From: Laceyella tengchongensis
GTDB taxonomy: Bacteria; Bacillota; Bacilli; Thermoactinomycetales; Thermoactinomycetaceae
Assembly (NCBI RefSeq): GCF_900182735.1
Contig: NZ_FXTU01000002.1
Coordinates: 248,001-312,000 of the forward strand
DNA: 64,000 nt
Reading direction: 5' to 3'
The notes beneath the pieces are model-generated. The model saw only the letters and a program-made list of their open reading frames with translations, did not search any database and had not been told where the DNA came from. Of the stretch, positions 1-8,717 are shown one piece after another. The translations under genes were made by a program, and so were the position numbers. Each line of letters opens with the position of its first letter. Position 1 is the first letter of the stretch.

Positions 1-971
1 CCGATGTTTATTACCGCTTGAATCATAATCATCGCCGTAATCCCCATCGCAACCAAACTGGAAAACAGATCAGGTGATGTAATGGCCACGCGCACGCCGC
101 GCCACACGATGATAGCAAACAACAAGATCACTGTTGCGGCGCCAATAAACCCCAGCTCTTCCGCCAAAATTGAAAAAATGAAATCAGTATGCGGCTCCGG
201 GAGATAAAGGTGCTTCTGTTTGCTCATTCCCAATCCCAATCCGAGCAATCCCCCCGGCCCGATCGCATACAGCGATTGAATTAATTGATAGCCCGCACCC
301 AGCGGATCTTCCCAGGGATTGAGAAATGCCACAATCCGTTGGATTCGATAAGGAGCGGCCAGCACGAGGCCTACGAAACCCACAATCCCCAACAGCATAA
401 AGCCCACCAGGTGTTTCATTCGCGCCCCAGCCGTAAAGATCAGGACGAGACCCGTCCCCATCAGGACAGTTCCCGTCCCCAAATCCGGTTGTAGCATAAT
501 GGCTCCGAAGGCCAGCCCCAGCAAAGTCAGCCCAGGCACAAATCCTTTGGCAAACGATGCTATGGGGAATCCGGGTTTTGCGTACATCCTTGACAAATAG
601 GCGATCATCGCCAATTTCATAAACTCCGAAGGTTGGATGCTAAACGCCCCGATCCCCAGCCAGCTGCGCGCTCCGTTGCGCAAGATGCCGACACCCGGAA
701 TCAATACGACAATCAATAAAACAAAACATATAATAAGGCCGGGTTTTGACCACTCATAAAACTTCTGCGGATCCAGCCGAGAAATCCATAACATCGCGAA
801 AACGCCCAACGCGGCAAACAGAAATTGCCGTTTGGCAAAATAAAAGGCATCTCCGTATTTGTGATAAGCAAATGCAGCGCTCGCGCTGTAAACCATCAGG
901 ACACCGATGGATAATAAGAGCAAGATCGCGACTACAATCACATAATCGGGAGAAGTCCGTACATTTTTCAT
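1..971 (-). CDS. spoVE: FtsW/SpoVE-type lipid II polymerase, 3' end outside window
   Basis: SEDS-family membrane glycosyltransferase that polymerises lipid II into glycan strands with a class B penicillin-binding protein. The visible ~323 residues begin MKNVRTSPDYVIVVAILLLL and contain successive hydrophobic helices, the family segment IQPSEFMKLA and, near the edge, the PEPHTDFIFSILAEE motif. The start at 971 is chosen because AGAGGTG lies at good spacing before the ATG. It is the last visible gene of the division cluster, 36 bases after murD. In B. subtilis the gene here is spoVE, partner of SpoVD. A vegetative FtsW role cannot be excluded from sequence alone. The C-terminus runs off the window. 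Confidence 0.9.
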   Translation of the reverse strand, partial: MKNVRTSPDYVIVVAILLLLSIGVLMVYSASAAFAYHKYGDAFYFAKRQFLFAALGVFAMLWISRLDPQKFYEWSKPGLIICFVLLIVVLIPGVGILRNGARSWLGIGAFSIQPSEFMKLAMIAYLSRMYAKPGFPIASFAKGFVPGLTLLGLAFGAIMLQPDLGTGTVLMGTGLVLIFTAGARMKHLVGFMLLGIVGFVGLVLAAPYRIQRIVAFLNPWEDPLGAGYQLIQSLYAIGPGGLLGLGLGMSKQKHLYLPEPHTDFIFSILAEELGFIGAATVILLFAIIVWRGVRVAITSPDLFSSLVAMGITAMIMIQAVINI

Positions 972-1007
972 GGGCGTTTTCACCTCTTACAGATTTGGGC
1001 AAGCTTC

Positions 1008-2384
1008 TTATACTTGAAGCCTATGCACGGCTTGTTTAAATATGCTACCCCGCTCTTCAAAAGAGGTGTATTGATCCCAGCTGGCGCAAGCCGGCGACAA
1101 AAGCACCACATCCCCGTCTTGAGCCAGACCAGCGGCCCTGTTCACCGCTTCTTCCAAATCATCGACCACCTGCACGGCTGGTACCCCGGCATCGCGTCCA
1201 CGTTCAGCCAAAATCGACTTGGATTGCCCATAAGTGATGACAGCTTTAGCGCGGCCACGTAACACCGGAACCAGCTCTTTGAAATCAACACCGCGATCCA
1301 AACCCCCGCCGATCCACACGACCGGCTCTGTGAAAGCCTCTAGCGCTTTGATGGCCGCCTGGGCGTTGGTCGCTTTAGAGTCGTTGTAATAACGTACACC
1401 GTTGATGGTCGCCACATATTCCAGCCGATGCTCCACGCCGTGAAACTCGCGCAACGTTTGCGCCACCGCATCAAGCCTGGCCCCAGCGGCCAGTGTGATC
1501 GCAGTAGCTGCCAACGCGTTTTCCAAATTGAAATCGCCATGTAGCGCAACTTCATCCACAGGCAAGATCGCCTGCGTCTGACCGCCATTAATCACGTAGA
1601 TTACACCATCTTGTGCATAAACCCCCTGCTCCACCGGGACGGTGCGGCTAAACCACCAGATATCGCTGGAAATCGTCTTCGCCACTTCCCGGCAAACCGG
1701 TGAATCGGCGTTTAAAACAGCAATGTCTCCGGCCTCTTGGTTGGCAAAAATCTTACGCTTCGACGCCACATAATCTTCCATGGTTTCGTGATAATCGAGG
1801 TGGGCAGGAAATACGTTTAACAAAGCCGCAATACGTGGGCGAAATTGTTCGGTCCCCTTCAATTGGAAACTGCTCAATTCGGCGACCAACCATTCGTCGC
1901 TCGTCACCCGTTCCACCACATCGGCCAACGCTTGTCCAATGTTGCCGGCTACTGTGCACTTCACTTGGGAGCGCGTCAAGATCTGCCCTACCAACGACGT
2001 CGTGGTGGTCTTACCGTTAGAGCCGGTGATACCAATCATCGGCGCCTTGGACAGCGCGCCCGCGATTTCCACTTCTGTCACCACAGGCACGCCGGCCGCC
2101 AACGCCTGCTGAACGGGCTTGGCCCGGTAAGGGATGCCCGGATTTTTAACCAGCATTTCTACTTGCTCGTGAATCAAATCATCAGGATGTTCACCGCAAA
2201 TGACTGGAATGCCGAGCGCTTCCAGCTCATTCGCTTCTGGGCAAGCCGAACGTGGTTTCAAGTCGTTGACCACGACCCTCGCCCCCAAACGGTGAAGGAG
2301 CTTGGCGACAGCCACCCCGCTCCTTGCCAATCCCAGTACGACAACTGAACGACCTGTCCAGTTTTCCTTCGTCAAACGACTCAT
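1008..2384 (-). CDS. murD: UDP-N-acetylmuramoylalanine--D-glutamate ligase
   Basis: Cytoplasmic Mur ligase that adds D-glutamate to UDP-MurNAc-L-Ala using ATP. The 458-residue protein has an N-terminal Rossmann-like UDP-binding domain (GLARSGVAVAKLL near residue 18), the ATP-binding loop ITGSNGKTTTT near residue 120, a central ligase domain, and the C-terminal domain with NDSKATNAQAA. Length is normal for the family. Its first bases overlap the end of mraY by 4 bp (ATGA), which suggests translational coupling. It is followed by spoVE in the same direction. Confidence 0.97.
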   Translation of the reverse strand: MSRLTKENWTGRSVVVLGLARSGVAVAKLLHRLGARVVVNDLKPRSACPEANELEALGIPVICGEHPDDLIHEQVEMLVKNPGIPYRAKPVQQALAAGVPVVTEVEIAGALSKAPMIGITGSNGKTTTTSLVGQILTRSQVKCTVAGNIGQALADVVERVTSDEWLVAELSSFQLKGTEQFRPRIAALLNVFPAHLDYHETMEDYVASKRKIFANQEAGDIAVLNADSPVCREVAKTISSDIWWFSRTVPVEQGVYAQDGVIYVINGGQTQAILPVDEVALHGDFNLENALAATAITLAAGARLDAVAQTLREFHGVEHRLEYVATINGVRYYNDSKATNAQAAIKALEAFTEPVVWIGGGLDRGVDFKELVPVLRGRAKAVITYGQSKSILAERGRDAGVPAVQVVDDLEEAVNRAAGLAQDGDVVLLSPACASWDQYTSFEERGSIFKQAVHRLQV

Positions 2385-3400
2385 TTAATGAACACCTCTA
2401 ACACGACTCCAATCACAGCGAGAATTAATCCCCACAACCAGAAAGTCGTTACCACTCGCCATTCGGACCAACCGACCAATTCAAAGTGATGGTGAAGCGG
2501 ACTCATGCGGAAAACGCGTTTGCCGCGCAACTTGAACGAAGCCACTTGGATCATAACGGACATGGCTTCCAGTACAAACACCCCACCGATGATCGGCAAC
2601 AAGAGTTCTGTTTTGGTGATAACCGCCAAAGCGGCGATCCCCCCACCCAAGGCCAAGGAACCGGTGTCCCCCATAAACACTTTGGCCGGATGGGCGTTGA
2701 AAACCAAGAAACCGAGCAACGCCCCGACGACAGCGACAGAGAAGATGGTAACCGTCGGATTGCTTTGCATATAACCAATGATGGCATATGCGCCATAGGC
2801 ACAAACAGCAGTACCTGAAACCAAGCCGTCCAAGCCGTCAGTCAAGTTCACGGCGTTAGACGCCCCGATCATCATCACCAACAAGAGCGGCAGATACAGC
2901 CAGTTGAGCTGAATCGTCCATTCCGTTCCCGGAACCGTCACGTCAAAGATGAACCCGCCCTTTGGTGTACGTACTTGCAACAACACCCAGAATAAGACCA
3001 AACCGATAAATAATTGCCCGAATAATTTTTGGTTCGCCGTCAGACCCAGGTTGCGCTTCATCACGACCTTGATGTAATCGTCCAAAAACCCAAGAATCCC
3101 GTAACCCAGGGTAGCAAACAGCAAGAAGAATAAGTCGGCGTTAATGACGGACTCATTTTTGTTCAACAGTTGAATGCTGCTAAACGGAACCGCCGTAAGC
3201 GCGATCGCCGTCATGATGATGACCCCGCCCATGGTCGGCGTGCCCGCCTTTTTCAAATGCGCTTGTGGGCCTTCTTCACGAATGCTCTGCCCAAACTTCA
3301 ACCTGCGTAAAATCGGAATAATCACCGGGCCTAATATCACCGCTATTCCAAACGCCACTGCAAGCGGAACCAAGAAGATGCGATAATCTATATTCCCCAT
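2381..3400 (-). CDS. mraY: phospho-N-acetylmuramoyl-pentapeptide-transferase
   Basis: Integral membrane enzyme that moves phospho-MurNAc-pentapeptide onto undecaprenyl phosphate to make lipid I. About ten hydrophobic helices are visible, with the family signatures KKAGTPTMGG, FLDDYIK, NLTDGLDGL and HHHFE, including the conserved aspartates of the Mg-binding active site. At 339 residues it is slightly longer than many homologues (about 320). It starts 9 bases after murF ends and overlaps murD by 4 bp, so murE-murF-mraY-murD look tightly co-translated. Confidence 0.97.
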   Translation of the reverse strand: MGNIDYRIFLVPLAVAFGIAVILGPVIIPILRRLKFGQSIREEGPQAHLKKAGTPTMGGVIIMTAIALTAVPFSSIQLLNKNESVINADLFFLLFATLGYGILGFLDDYIKVVMKRNLGLTANQKLFGQLFIGLVLFWVLLQVRTPKGGFIFDVTVPGTEWTIQLNWLYLPLLLVMMIGASNAVNLTDGLDGLVSGTAVCAYGAYAIIGYMQSNPTVTIFSVAVVGALLGFLVFNAHPAKVFMGDTGSLALGGGIAALAVITKTELLLPIIGGVFVLEAMSVMIQVASFKLRGKRVFRMSPLHHHFELVGWSEWRVVTTFWLWGLILAVIGVVLEVFIK

Positions 3401-3409
3401 TGTCTCCCT

Positions 3410-4804
3410 CTACGCTCCTTCTGTTAATTTTCGTATCACGATGTCTAATTGCACTGCTCTGGAAGCTTTTACGAGCAACAGGATATGCGCGTTCCCCTCA
3501 GCGGACAGCAGATGCGCCGCTTCTTCGTGGGAAGAGAAATGGTGGATGACGCACGCACTCCCTGAAGCGGCCGACCACGCACCTTCGGCGATCCAGCGGC
3601 CCCGTTCACCGACTGTATACAGTCGCGAAACCCCTTTTTCTACGGCATAAGCTCCCAGTTCCCTGTGGTATTGCTCTTCCATGCTCCCAATTTCTCTGAT
3701 GTCGCCGAGCAACGCCCACTTTTCCTTCTCCGGCGCCAGCTCCATCAATAAGTCGATGGCTGCGCGCATGGATGTGGGGCTGGCGTTGTACGCATCATCA
3801 ATGATGTCCATGCCGTTGGCTGCCTGTTTCAATTCTAGGCGCATCCCCGTCAGTTGCACTTTGGCCAATCCGCGGGCGATTGCCTCCTCTTCCATGCCCA
3901 AAGCCCGGCCGACCGCAACGGCCATCAAGGCGTTTTTGACATTATGCCTGCCCAAAAGTGGCAAAACAAACGGCGTGCCACACCGACGCGAACGGAAACG
4001 GAACCCTTCAACGCCGACCATCTCCACATCCACCGGTGACTCATCCAGCTCGTCGGACCAGCCCACACGCACCCTAGGATGCGGATCATCGGCCAACAAT
4101 CCCGCCAACAGCGGCTCGTCTCCGTCATAGATGAGCGGCCCCCGCTCATTCAGTCCCTTTTTAATTTCCAATTTGGCTTTGGCTATTCCTTCCCGGCTAC
4201 CGAGAAACTCCAGATGGGACTCCCCGATGTTGGTAATCACGGCCACATCCGGTTTAGCGAGGTGCGACAAAACCTCGATTTCGCCAGCATGGTTCATGCC
4301 CATCTCAACCACAGCCACTTGGGTATCTTCCGGCATGGACGTCAACGTCAAGGGAACCCCGATGTGGTTGTTCAAGTTTCCTTTGGTTTTATGTACCCGA
4401 TACGCTTCCGACAACACGGCTGCGATCAAGTCTTTGGTTGTCGTCTTCCCGTTGCTGCCGGTCACTGCAACTACCCGTACTTGCATCTCATCCCGGTAGC
4501 TAGAGGCGATGCGTTGCAAGGCCGACAATGTGTCATCCACAACGATCAGCGGGATGGGTGGTGTTTCCGGCAACGGTTGTTGACAACTCCACAATGCCGC
4601 GGCCGCCCCTTTGTCCACCGCTTGATTCAGGAATTGATGCCCATCAAACCGCTCTCCGACCAGAGGGACATACAATTGGTTGGCCTGAAGCGTCCGGGTG
4701 TCCGTCGACACTCCCCGCACAAGCAGATGCCGCGCCGTGGGGGTGCCGATAAGTTTTCCCCCTGTGACATGGCTTATCCACTCACATGTCCGTTCCATGC
4801 TCAT
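3410..4804 (-). CDS. murF: UDP-N-acetylmuramoyl-tripeptide--D-alanyl-D-alanine ligase
   Basis: Last cytoplasmic Mur ligase; it adds D-Ala-D-Ala to the UDP-MurNAc tripeptide. The 464-residue protein has the ATP loop TGSNGKTTTKDLI near residue 115, the segment EMGMNHAGEIE, and the C-terminal IDDAYNASPTSM motif typical of MurF. The start ATG overlaps the murE stop by 4 bp. In B. subtilis murF sits elsewhere with ddl, so its place between murE and mraY is the order found in many other bacteria. Confidence 0.96.
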   Translation of the reverse strand: MSMERTCEWISHVTGGKLIGTPTARHLLVRGVSTDTRTLQANQLYVPLVGERFDGHQFLNQAVDKGAAAALWSCQQPLPETPPIPLIVVDDTLSALQRIASSYRDEMQVRVVAVTGSNGKTTTKDLIAAVLSEAYRVHKTKGNLNNHIGVPLTLTSMPEDTQVAVVEMGMNHAGEIEVLSHLAKPDVAVITNIGESHLEFLGSREGIAKAKLEIKKGLNERGPLIYDGDEPLLAGLLADDPHPRVRVGWSDELDESPVDVEMVGVEGFRFRSRRCGTPFVLPLLGRHNVKNALMAVAVGRALGMEEEAIARGLAKVQLTGMRLELKQAANGMDIIDDAYNASPTSMRAAIDLLMELAPEKEKWALLGDIREIGSMEEQYHRELGAYAVEKGVSRLYTVGERGRWIAEGAWSAASGSACVIHHFSSHEEAAHLLSAEGNAHILLLVKASRAVQLDIVIRKLTEGA

Positions 4805-6297
4805 TGGCCGTTTCCTCCCTCCGTTCGCGCTTCGATGGCTTCCCGAGCCACTTGGCGGTCGTCAAAATCGTACCGCACCCCTTGAATCTCTTGGTACGTC
4901 TCGTGCCCTTTCCCAGCGATCAAAATAATGTCTCCCGGCTCGGCCAACCGGATCGCTTCTGTGATCGCTTGGCGGCGGTCAGCAATCGTGACAACTTTGT
5001 CCCGCTCAGCCGGGTCGATGCCTGCCAACATGTCTTCGATGATGGCTTCCGGCTCCTCCGAACGAGGATTGTCAGAAGTGAAAATCGTCCAATCACTGTA
5101 CTTGGCCGCAATTCTGGCCATCAACGGCCGTTTGGTGCGGTCGCGGTCCCCACCGCATCCCACCACGCAAGTAACCTTCTTCTGCGCAAACTCGCGAATG
5201 GTGGTAAGCACATTTTCCAAACTATCCGGTGTGTGGGCATAGTCAACCAATACGGTATAAGGTTGGCCCGCATGCACTGGCTCGAATCGGCCGTTCACCC
5301 CCGGAATCTGCTCCAAGCTCCGTTTGATCTCAGCCAATGGCAATCCCTCGATCAAGCCGACACTAATAGCGGCAAGAGCATTGTACACGTTAAACTTGCC
5401 GATCAATTGGAGCGTCATCTCGCAAGAACCGCGGAATGTTTCCAATGTGAACGCGGTCCCGCGCCCGGTGATGCGAATGTTCGAGGCGCGCACATCCGCA
5501 GGGCGATCGATCCCGTAGGTAACCACTTGCGCCGGTGTGATCGCCGCGTAGTGGGCCGATGCCTCATCATCCACATTCAGCACAGCAAACGCATTTTCCC
5601 CCGGCTCGCTCGCATAACGGTTGCCCAATTGGCTGAAGAGGAGCCCCTTAGCTTGGCGATATTCTTCCATCGTCTTATGGTAATCCAGATGATCTTGCGT
5701 CAGATTGGTGAACACGCCAATGTGAAATTGACTACCGCGTGTCCGCCCCAATGCCAGACCATGCGAAGAGACTTCTATGACTGAATACTCACAACCCTCG
5801 TCCCGCATCATCCGAAATCCTTTTTGCAGATCATGCGCTTCCGGGGTCGTATGTTTGGCCGGAAAAATCTTGTCTCCGATCTTCATCTGGACTGTGCCGA
5901 TCACCCCCGTGGGATGTCCGGCGTCACCGAGCAATTTCTCGATGAGATAGGAAGTGGTCGTTTTTCCGTTGGTGCCCGTGATGCCTATCAATTTTAATTC
6001 ACGCGTTGGATGGCGGTAATATTCCGCCGCGACAACGGCCAACGCCCGCCGACTATCCGGCACCATGATGACCGGCACGTCGCTGTCGACCGGACTTTCC
6101 ACCATCACGGCCGCAGCCCCGTTTTGAATGGCGGCGGGTACATACTGATGCCCGTCAACTGTGAAACCACGCACAGCAACAAATAAATCTCCCGGTTTCA
6201 CAAGACGGGAGTCCATTTGGATGCCGGTGATTTCCACATTGGGATCTCCCGTCACTGTATGTACCAGCAACGGCCGGATCAACTCTTTCAACTGCAT
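4801..6297 (-). CDS. murE: UDP-MurNAc-tripeptide synthetase, meso-DAP adding
   Basis: Adds the third amino acid of the peptidoglycan stem peptide. The ATP loop GITGTNGKTTTSYL is near residue 110, and the C-terminal DNPR motif (TSDNPRSEEP) is the determinant associated with meso-diaminopimelate as substrate rather than lysine. The start at 6297 is preferred over an upstream in-frame ATG at 6315 because AAGGAGGAGC stands directly before it; this gives 498 residues. A promoter and a terminator-like hairpin lie in the 240 bases between spoVD and murE, so murE can be transcribed separately from the upstream genes. The stop overlaps murF. Confidence 0.96.
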   Translation of the reverse strand: MQLKELIRPLLVHTVTGDPNVEITGIQMDSRLVKPGDLFVAVRGFTVDGHQYVPAAIQNGAAAVMVESPVDSDVPVIMVPDSRRALAVVAAEYYRHPTRELKLIGITGTNGKTTTSYLIEKLLGDAGHPTGVIGTVQMKIGDKIFPAKHTTPEAHDLQKGFRMMRDEGCEYSVIEVSSHGLALGRTRGSQFHIGVFTNLTQDHLDYHKTMEEYRQAKGLLFSQLGNRYASEPGENAFAVLNVDDEASAHYAAITPAQVVTYGIDRPADVRASNIRITGRGTAFTLETFRGSCEMTLQLIGKFNVYNALAAISVGLIEGLPLAEIKRSLEQIPGVNGRFEPVHAGQPYTVLVDYAHTPDSLENVLTTIREFAQKKVTCVVGCGGDRDRTKRPLMARIAAKYSDWTIFTSDNPRSEEPEAIIEDMLAGIDPAERDKVVTIADRRQAITEAIRLAEPGDIILIAGKGHETYQEIQGVRYDFDDRQVAREAIEARTEGGNGQ

Positions 6298-6333
6298 GTT
6301 GCTCCTCCTTTTCAAAAAAGCGGACAGACAAGC

Positions 6334-6359
6334 AAAAAGCCAGGTTCATCATTCCTGGC
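6334..6359 (-). terminator. terminator-like hairpin in the murE leader
   Basis: On the minus strand a 6-bp stem GCCAGG/CCTGGC with a 9-base loop is followed by TTTTT, about 35 bases before the murE start. It lies downstream of the predicted murE promoter, so it could attenuate murE transcription or end read-through from spoVD. The stem is short, so efficiency may be modest. Confidence 0.55.
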
Positions 6360-6380
6360 ACAAGATGATGCACATCCACT

Positions 6381-6409
6381 ATTTTAATCTCCTTTGTTTT
6401 ATTTGTCAC
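6381..6409 (-). promoter_or_regulatory. predicted sigma-A promoter for murE
   Basis: GTGACA (-35), 17-base spacer, TAAAAT (-10), each one mismatch from consensus. It points toward murE, about 85 bases upstream of its start, and lies after the spoVD stop. Start of transcription would be near 6374. Confidence 0.6.
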
Positions 6410-6505
6410 TTGTCACGCCATCATCCGCGGCGGCGCGTTGACAGGCCGCTCACGCCAGACAAACAGGGGAAACCCAGTAACTGCACCCGTTTCCCTTTTC
6501 TCTCC

Positions 6506-6538
6506 GTTTGCATTTTGTTTGCAAATTGTTTGCAAAGA
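6506..6538. repeat. three tandem 11-bp units beginning GTTTGCA
   Basis: Units at 6506-6516, 6517-6527 and 6528-6538 share GTTTGCA followed by a variable AT-rich tetramer. The 11-bp period is close to one helical turn. The array sits between the spoVD stop and the murE promoter. Function unknown; it may be an operator array or chance low-complexity sequence. Confidence 0.6.
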
Positions 6539-6540
6539 AA

Positions 6541-8514
6541 TCACAAAGCATCGGGCCGATTTCCCTGCTTTGGTGCAGAAGTCCGTCCATTTTTCTTCTC
6601 CCCATCACCCAGATAGATCTTAATTGTGGTGCCCTTTTTCACCCGCTGGCCGGGTTTTGGCATCTGATCGACCACTATGCGCCCCTCTCCGTACACTTGA
6701 AGCGGAAATGAGAACAAGCTGTTGCGAATGCGTTCAATATCTTGTCCGGTCAAATTGGGTGTGCCCACCAACGCCGGAGTCAGCGGTGTGTCTTCTGGTG
6801 GAATCTGATTTTTGCGCTTGGGCACTTTCATATAACGCAAGCTGTCTTCAATGATGTCGCCCACAATCGGCGCAGCGACAACACCGCCAAACTGGATGCC
6901 TTTCGGGTTGTCGACCGCGACGTAAACCACCAAACGGGGATCATCGGCGGGGGCAAACCCGATAAACGAAACAATATGGTTGTTTCTCATGTACCGTCCA
7001 TCTGGCCCTACTTTCTGTGCTGTTCCCGTTTTACCACCCACCCGGTATCCATCGACGAACGCCTTGCGGCCAGTACCCCGTGCCACTACGCTTTCTAGAA
7101 CGTTGCGAACTTGATAGGACGTTTCTTTGGAAATCACGCGTCGCTTAACCTTGGGTTTAATTTCTTCCACCAGCTCTCCTGTTTCCGGATCAGCCCATCC
7201 TTTGGCCAGGTGCGGTTCATACAGCACTCCGCCATTGATCGCCGCGGATACAGCGGCCACTTGCTGAATCGGTGTTACCGACACTCCTTGCCCGAAAGCG
7301 GTGGTAGCCAGCTCCACTGGCCCAACCCGGCTCTCTTTGAATAAAATGCCTTTGGCTTCACCGTTTAAATCGATGCCCGTTTTTTGGCCAAACCCAAATG
7401 TGCGGATGTATGAGAAAAGGGTGGTTTTGCCCAAGCGTTGCCCCAGGGTCACAAAACCGGGGTTGCAGGAATTCTCCACAACCTCTCGAAAGTTTTGATG
7501 TCCATGCCCACCCGCTTTCCAGCAACGCAAGCGGGCACCGCCGACCATGATATACCCAGGATCATTAAATGACTCGTTGAGACTTACTTTCTTCTCTTCT
7601 AATGCGGCCGCCAAAGTAATGATCTTGAAGGTGGAACCGGGTTCGTACGTTTTCCAGATTGGCAAATTGCGGTTGTAGATCAACGGATTGGTTGTCCGGT
7701 ATTGATCGGGGCGAAAGGTAGGGCGGCTGGCCATCCCCAGCAACTCTCCCGTCCGCGGGTCCATCGCGATCGCCAAGATATTCTCCGGCTGGTATTCAGC
7801 CATCGCCTGATCCAGTTCGCGTTCAATGATGGTTTGGATCTGATAATCCAAGGTGGTGACCAAGTTCATTCCGTCACGGGGCGGTGTGTAGCGATCCACT
7901 CCACCGGGAAGCTTCTCCCCCCTGGCGTTGGTGCTGAATGACACGTAGCCCTTGGTTCCGCGTAGCTTTTCATCATAAATGAGTTCAATGCCCGCCAGCC
8001 CCTGATTGTCAATGCCTGTGAACCCCAGGACATGCGCTGCCATCGAGCCGTACGGATAATACCGCTTGCTGTCCTCCACGACGGCAATTCCCGGCAACCG
8101 AAGCCCTTGAATCTCACGAGCCTTTTCTTCGGATATTTTCCGACCCCACGGCGTGATGCGATTGATGACTTCCCTTTTGGTGATTTGTTCATAGATTTTT
8201 TCTTCAGGCCCCTGCAAAATGCTGGCCAGTATTTTCGCCGTCTTGGCCGGGTCCTTGAGCTGTGCCGGTATGGCCATGACCGATGGCGTGCTCACATTGT
8301 AAGCGAGCTCTTTTCGATTGCGATCAAGCAATTTCCCCCGCTTCGCTTCAAAAGGAATGTCGCGGCTCCACAGGTCTTTCGCCTTTTCCGCTAACCACGT
8401 ACCTTGAAATAATTGGACATAAGCCAATCTACCCATCAACGCCGTCAATATGAAGACGGCAATGAGTAACAAGGAGAACAACCGTTTCCTGACTACTACC
8501 CGTCGACCACGCAT
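6541..8514 (-). CDS. spoVD: sporulation-type class B penicillin-binding protein
   Basis: Transpeptidase that cross-links spore cortex peptidoglycan in the outer forespore membrane, paired with SpoVE. One N-terminal membrane helix (residues ~12-32), a dimerisation/pedestal region, then the transpeptidase domain with S294-TFK (SxxK), S349-CN (SxN) and KTGT at 495-498, and a C-terminal PASTA domain (~590-640). The single PASTA is the usual SpoVD layout. 657 residues. The ribosome site GAGAGGAAGG precedes the start. A terminator and a sigma-E-like promoter immediately upstream separate it from pbpB, as expected for a mother-cell gene. Confidence 0.93.
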   Translation of the reverse strand: MRGRRVVVRKRLFSLLLIAVFILTALMGRLAYVQLFQGTWLAEKAKDLWSRDIPFEAKRGKLLDRNRKELAYNVSTPSVMAIPAQLKDPAKTAKILASILQGPEEKIYEQITKREVINRITPWGRKISEEKAREIQGLRLPGIAVVEDSKRYYPYGSMAAHVLGFTGIDNQGLAGIELIYDEKLRGTKGYVSFSTNARGEKLPGGVDRYTPPRDGMNLVTTLDYQIQTIIERELDQAMAEYQPENILAIAMDPRTGELLGMASRPTFRPDQYRTTNPLIYNRNLPIWKTYEPGSTFKIITLAAALEEKKVSLNESFNDPGYIMVGGARLRCWKAGGHGHQNFREVVENSCNPGFVTLGQRLGKTTLFSYIRTFGFGQKTGIDLNGEAKGILFKESRVGPVELATTAFGQGVSVTPIQQVAAVSAAINGGVLYEPHLAKGWADPETGELVEEIKPKVKRRVISKETSYQVRNVLESVVARGTGRKAFVDGYRVGGKTGTAQKVGPDGRYMRNNHIVSFIGFAPADDPRLVVYVAVDNPKGIQFGGVVAAPIVGDIIEDSLRYMKVPKRKNQIPPEDTPLTPALVGTPNLTGQDIERIRNSLFSFPLQVYGEGRIVVDQMPKPGQRVKKGTTIKIYLGDGEKKNGRTSAPKQGNRPDAL

Positions 8515-8552
8515 GTTTTCCTTCCTCTCTTCCGGAGTCTCTTCTTACCTTC

Positions 8553-8582
8553 AAGCTATGTGGACGAGAAAAGAAAAATGAC
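8553..8582 (-). promoter_or_regulatory. sigma-E-like promoter for spoVD
   Basis: GTCATTTT, 14-base spacer, CATAGCTT on the minus strand, against the B. subtilis sigma-E pattern GTCATATT and CATACAAT. The -35 matches well and the -10 partly. Its position just after the pbpB terminator and before spoVD fits mother-cell expression. Confidence 0.45.
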
Positions 8583-8599
8583 AAGCTTCCCGTGGCAAC

Positions 8600-8629
8600 A
8601 AAAAACCAGTTGCCCTTGATGCAACTGGT
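8600..8629 (-). terminator. Rho-independent terminator after pbpB
   Basis: Perfect 9-bp stem ACCAGTTGC/GCAACTGGT with a 7-base loop, followed on the minus strand by six T residues. Confidence 0.85.
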
Positions 8630-8717
8630 GGTTTGATTGGCAAAGCCCGACTCGCTGCCAGGCTTTCCATCTATATCATTGACCGGCCGACCGCCTTTCA
8701 ACGGAGTGCAGCGCTTC

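Noticed and set aside
4786..5784. Long open frame on the plus strand (332 codons) opposite murE
   Set aside because: It is the antisense shadow of a well-supported murE; no ribosome site and no recognisable product.
6155..6409. Possible leader peptide overlapping the murE start, with AAAGGAG before a GTG
   Set aside because: The ribosome-like sequence falls in the spacer of the predicted promoter, so it would not be transcribed from it, and the frame runs into murE out of phase.
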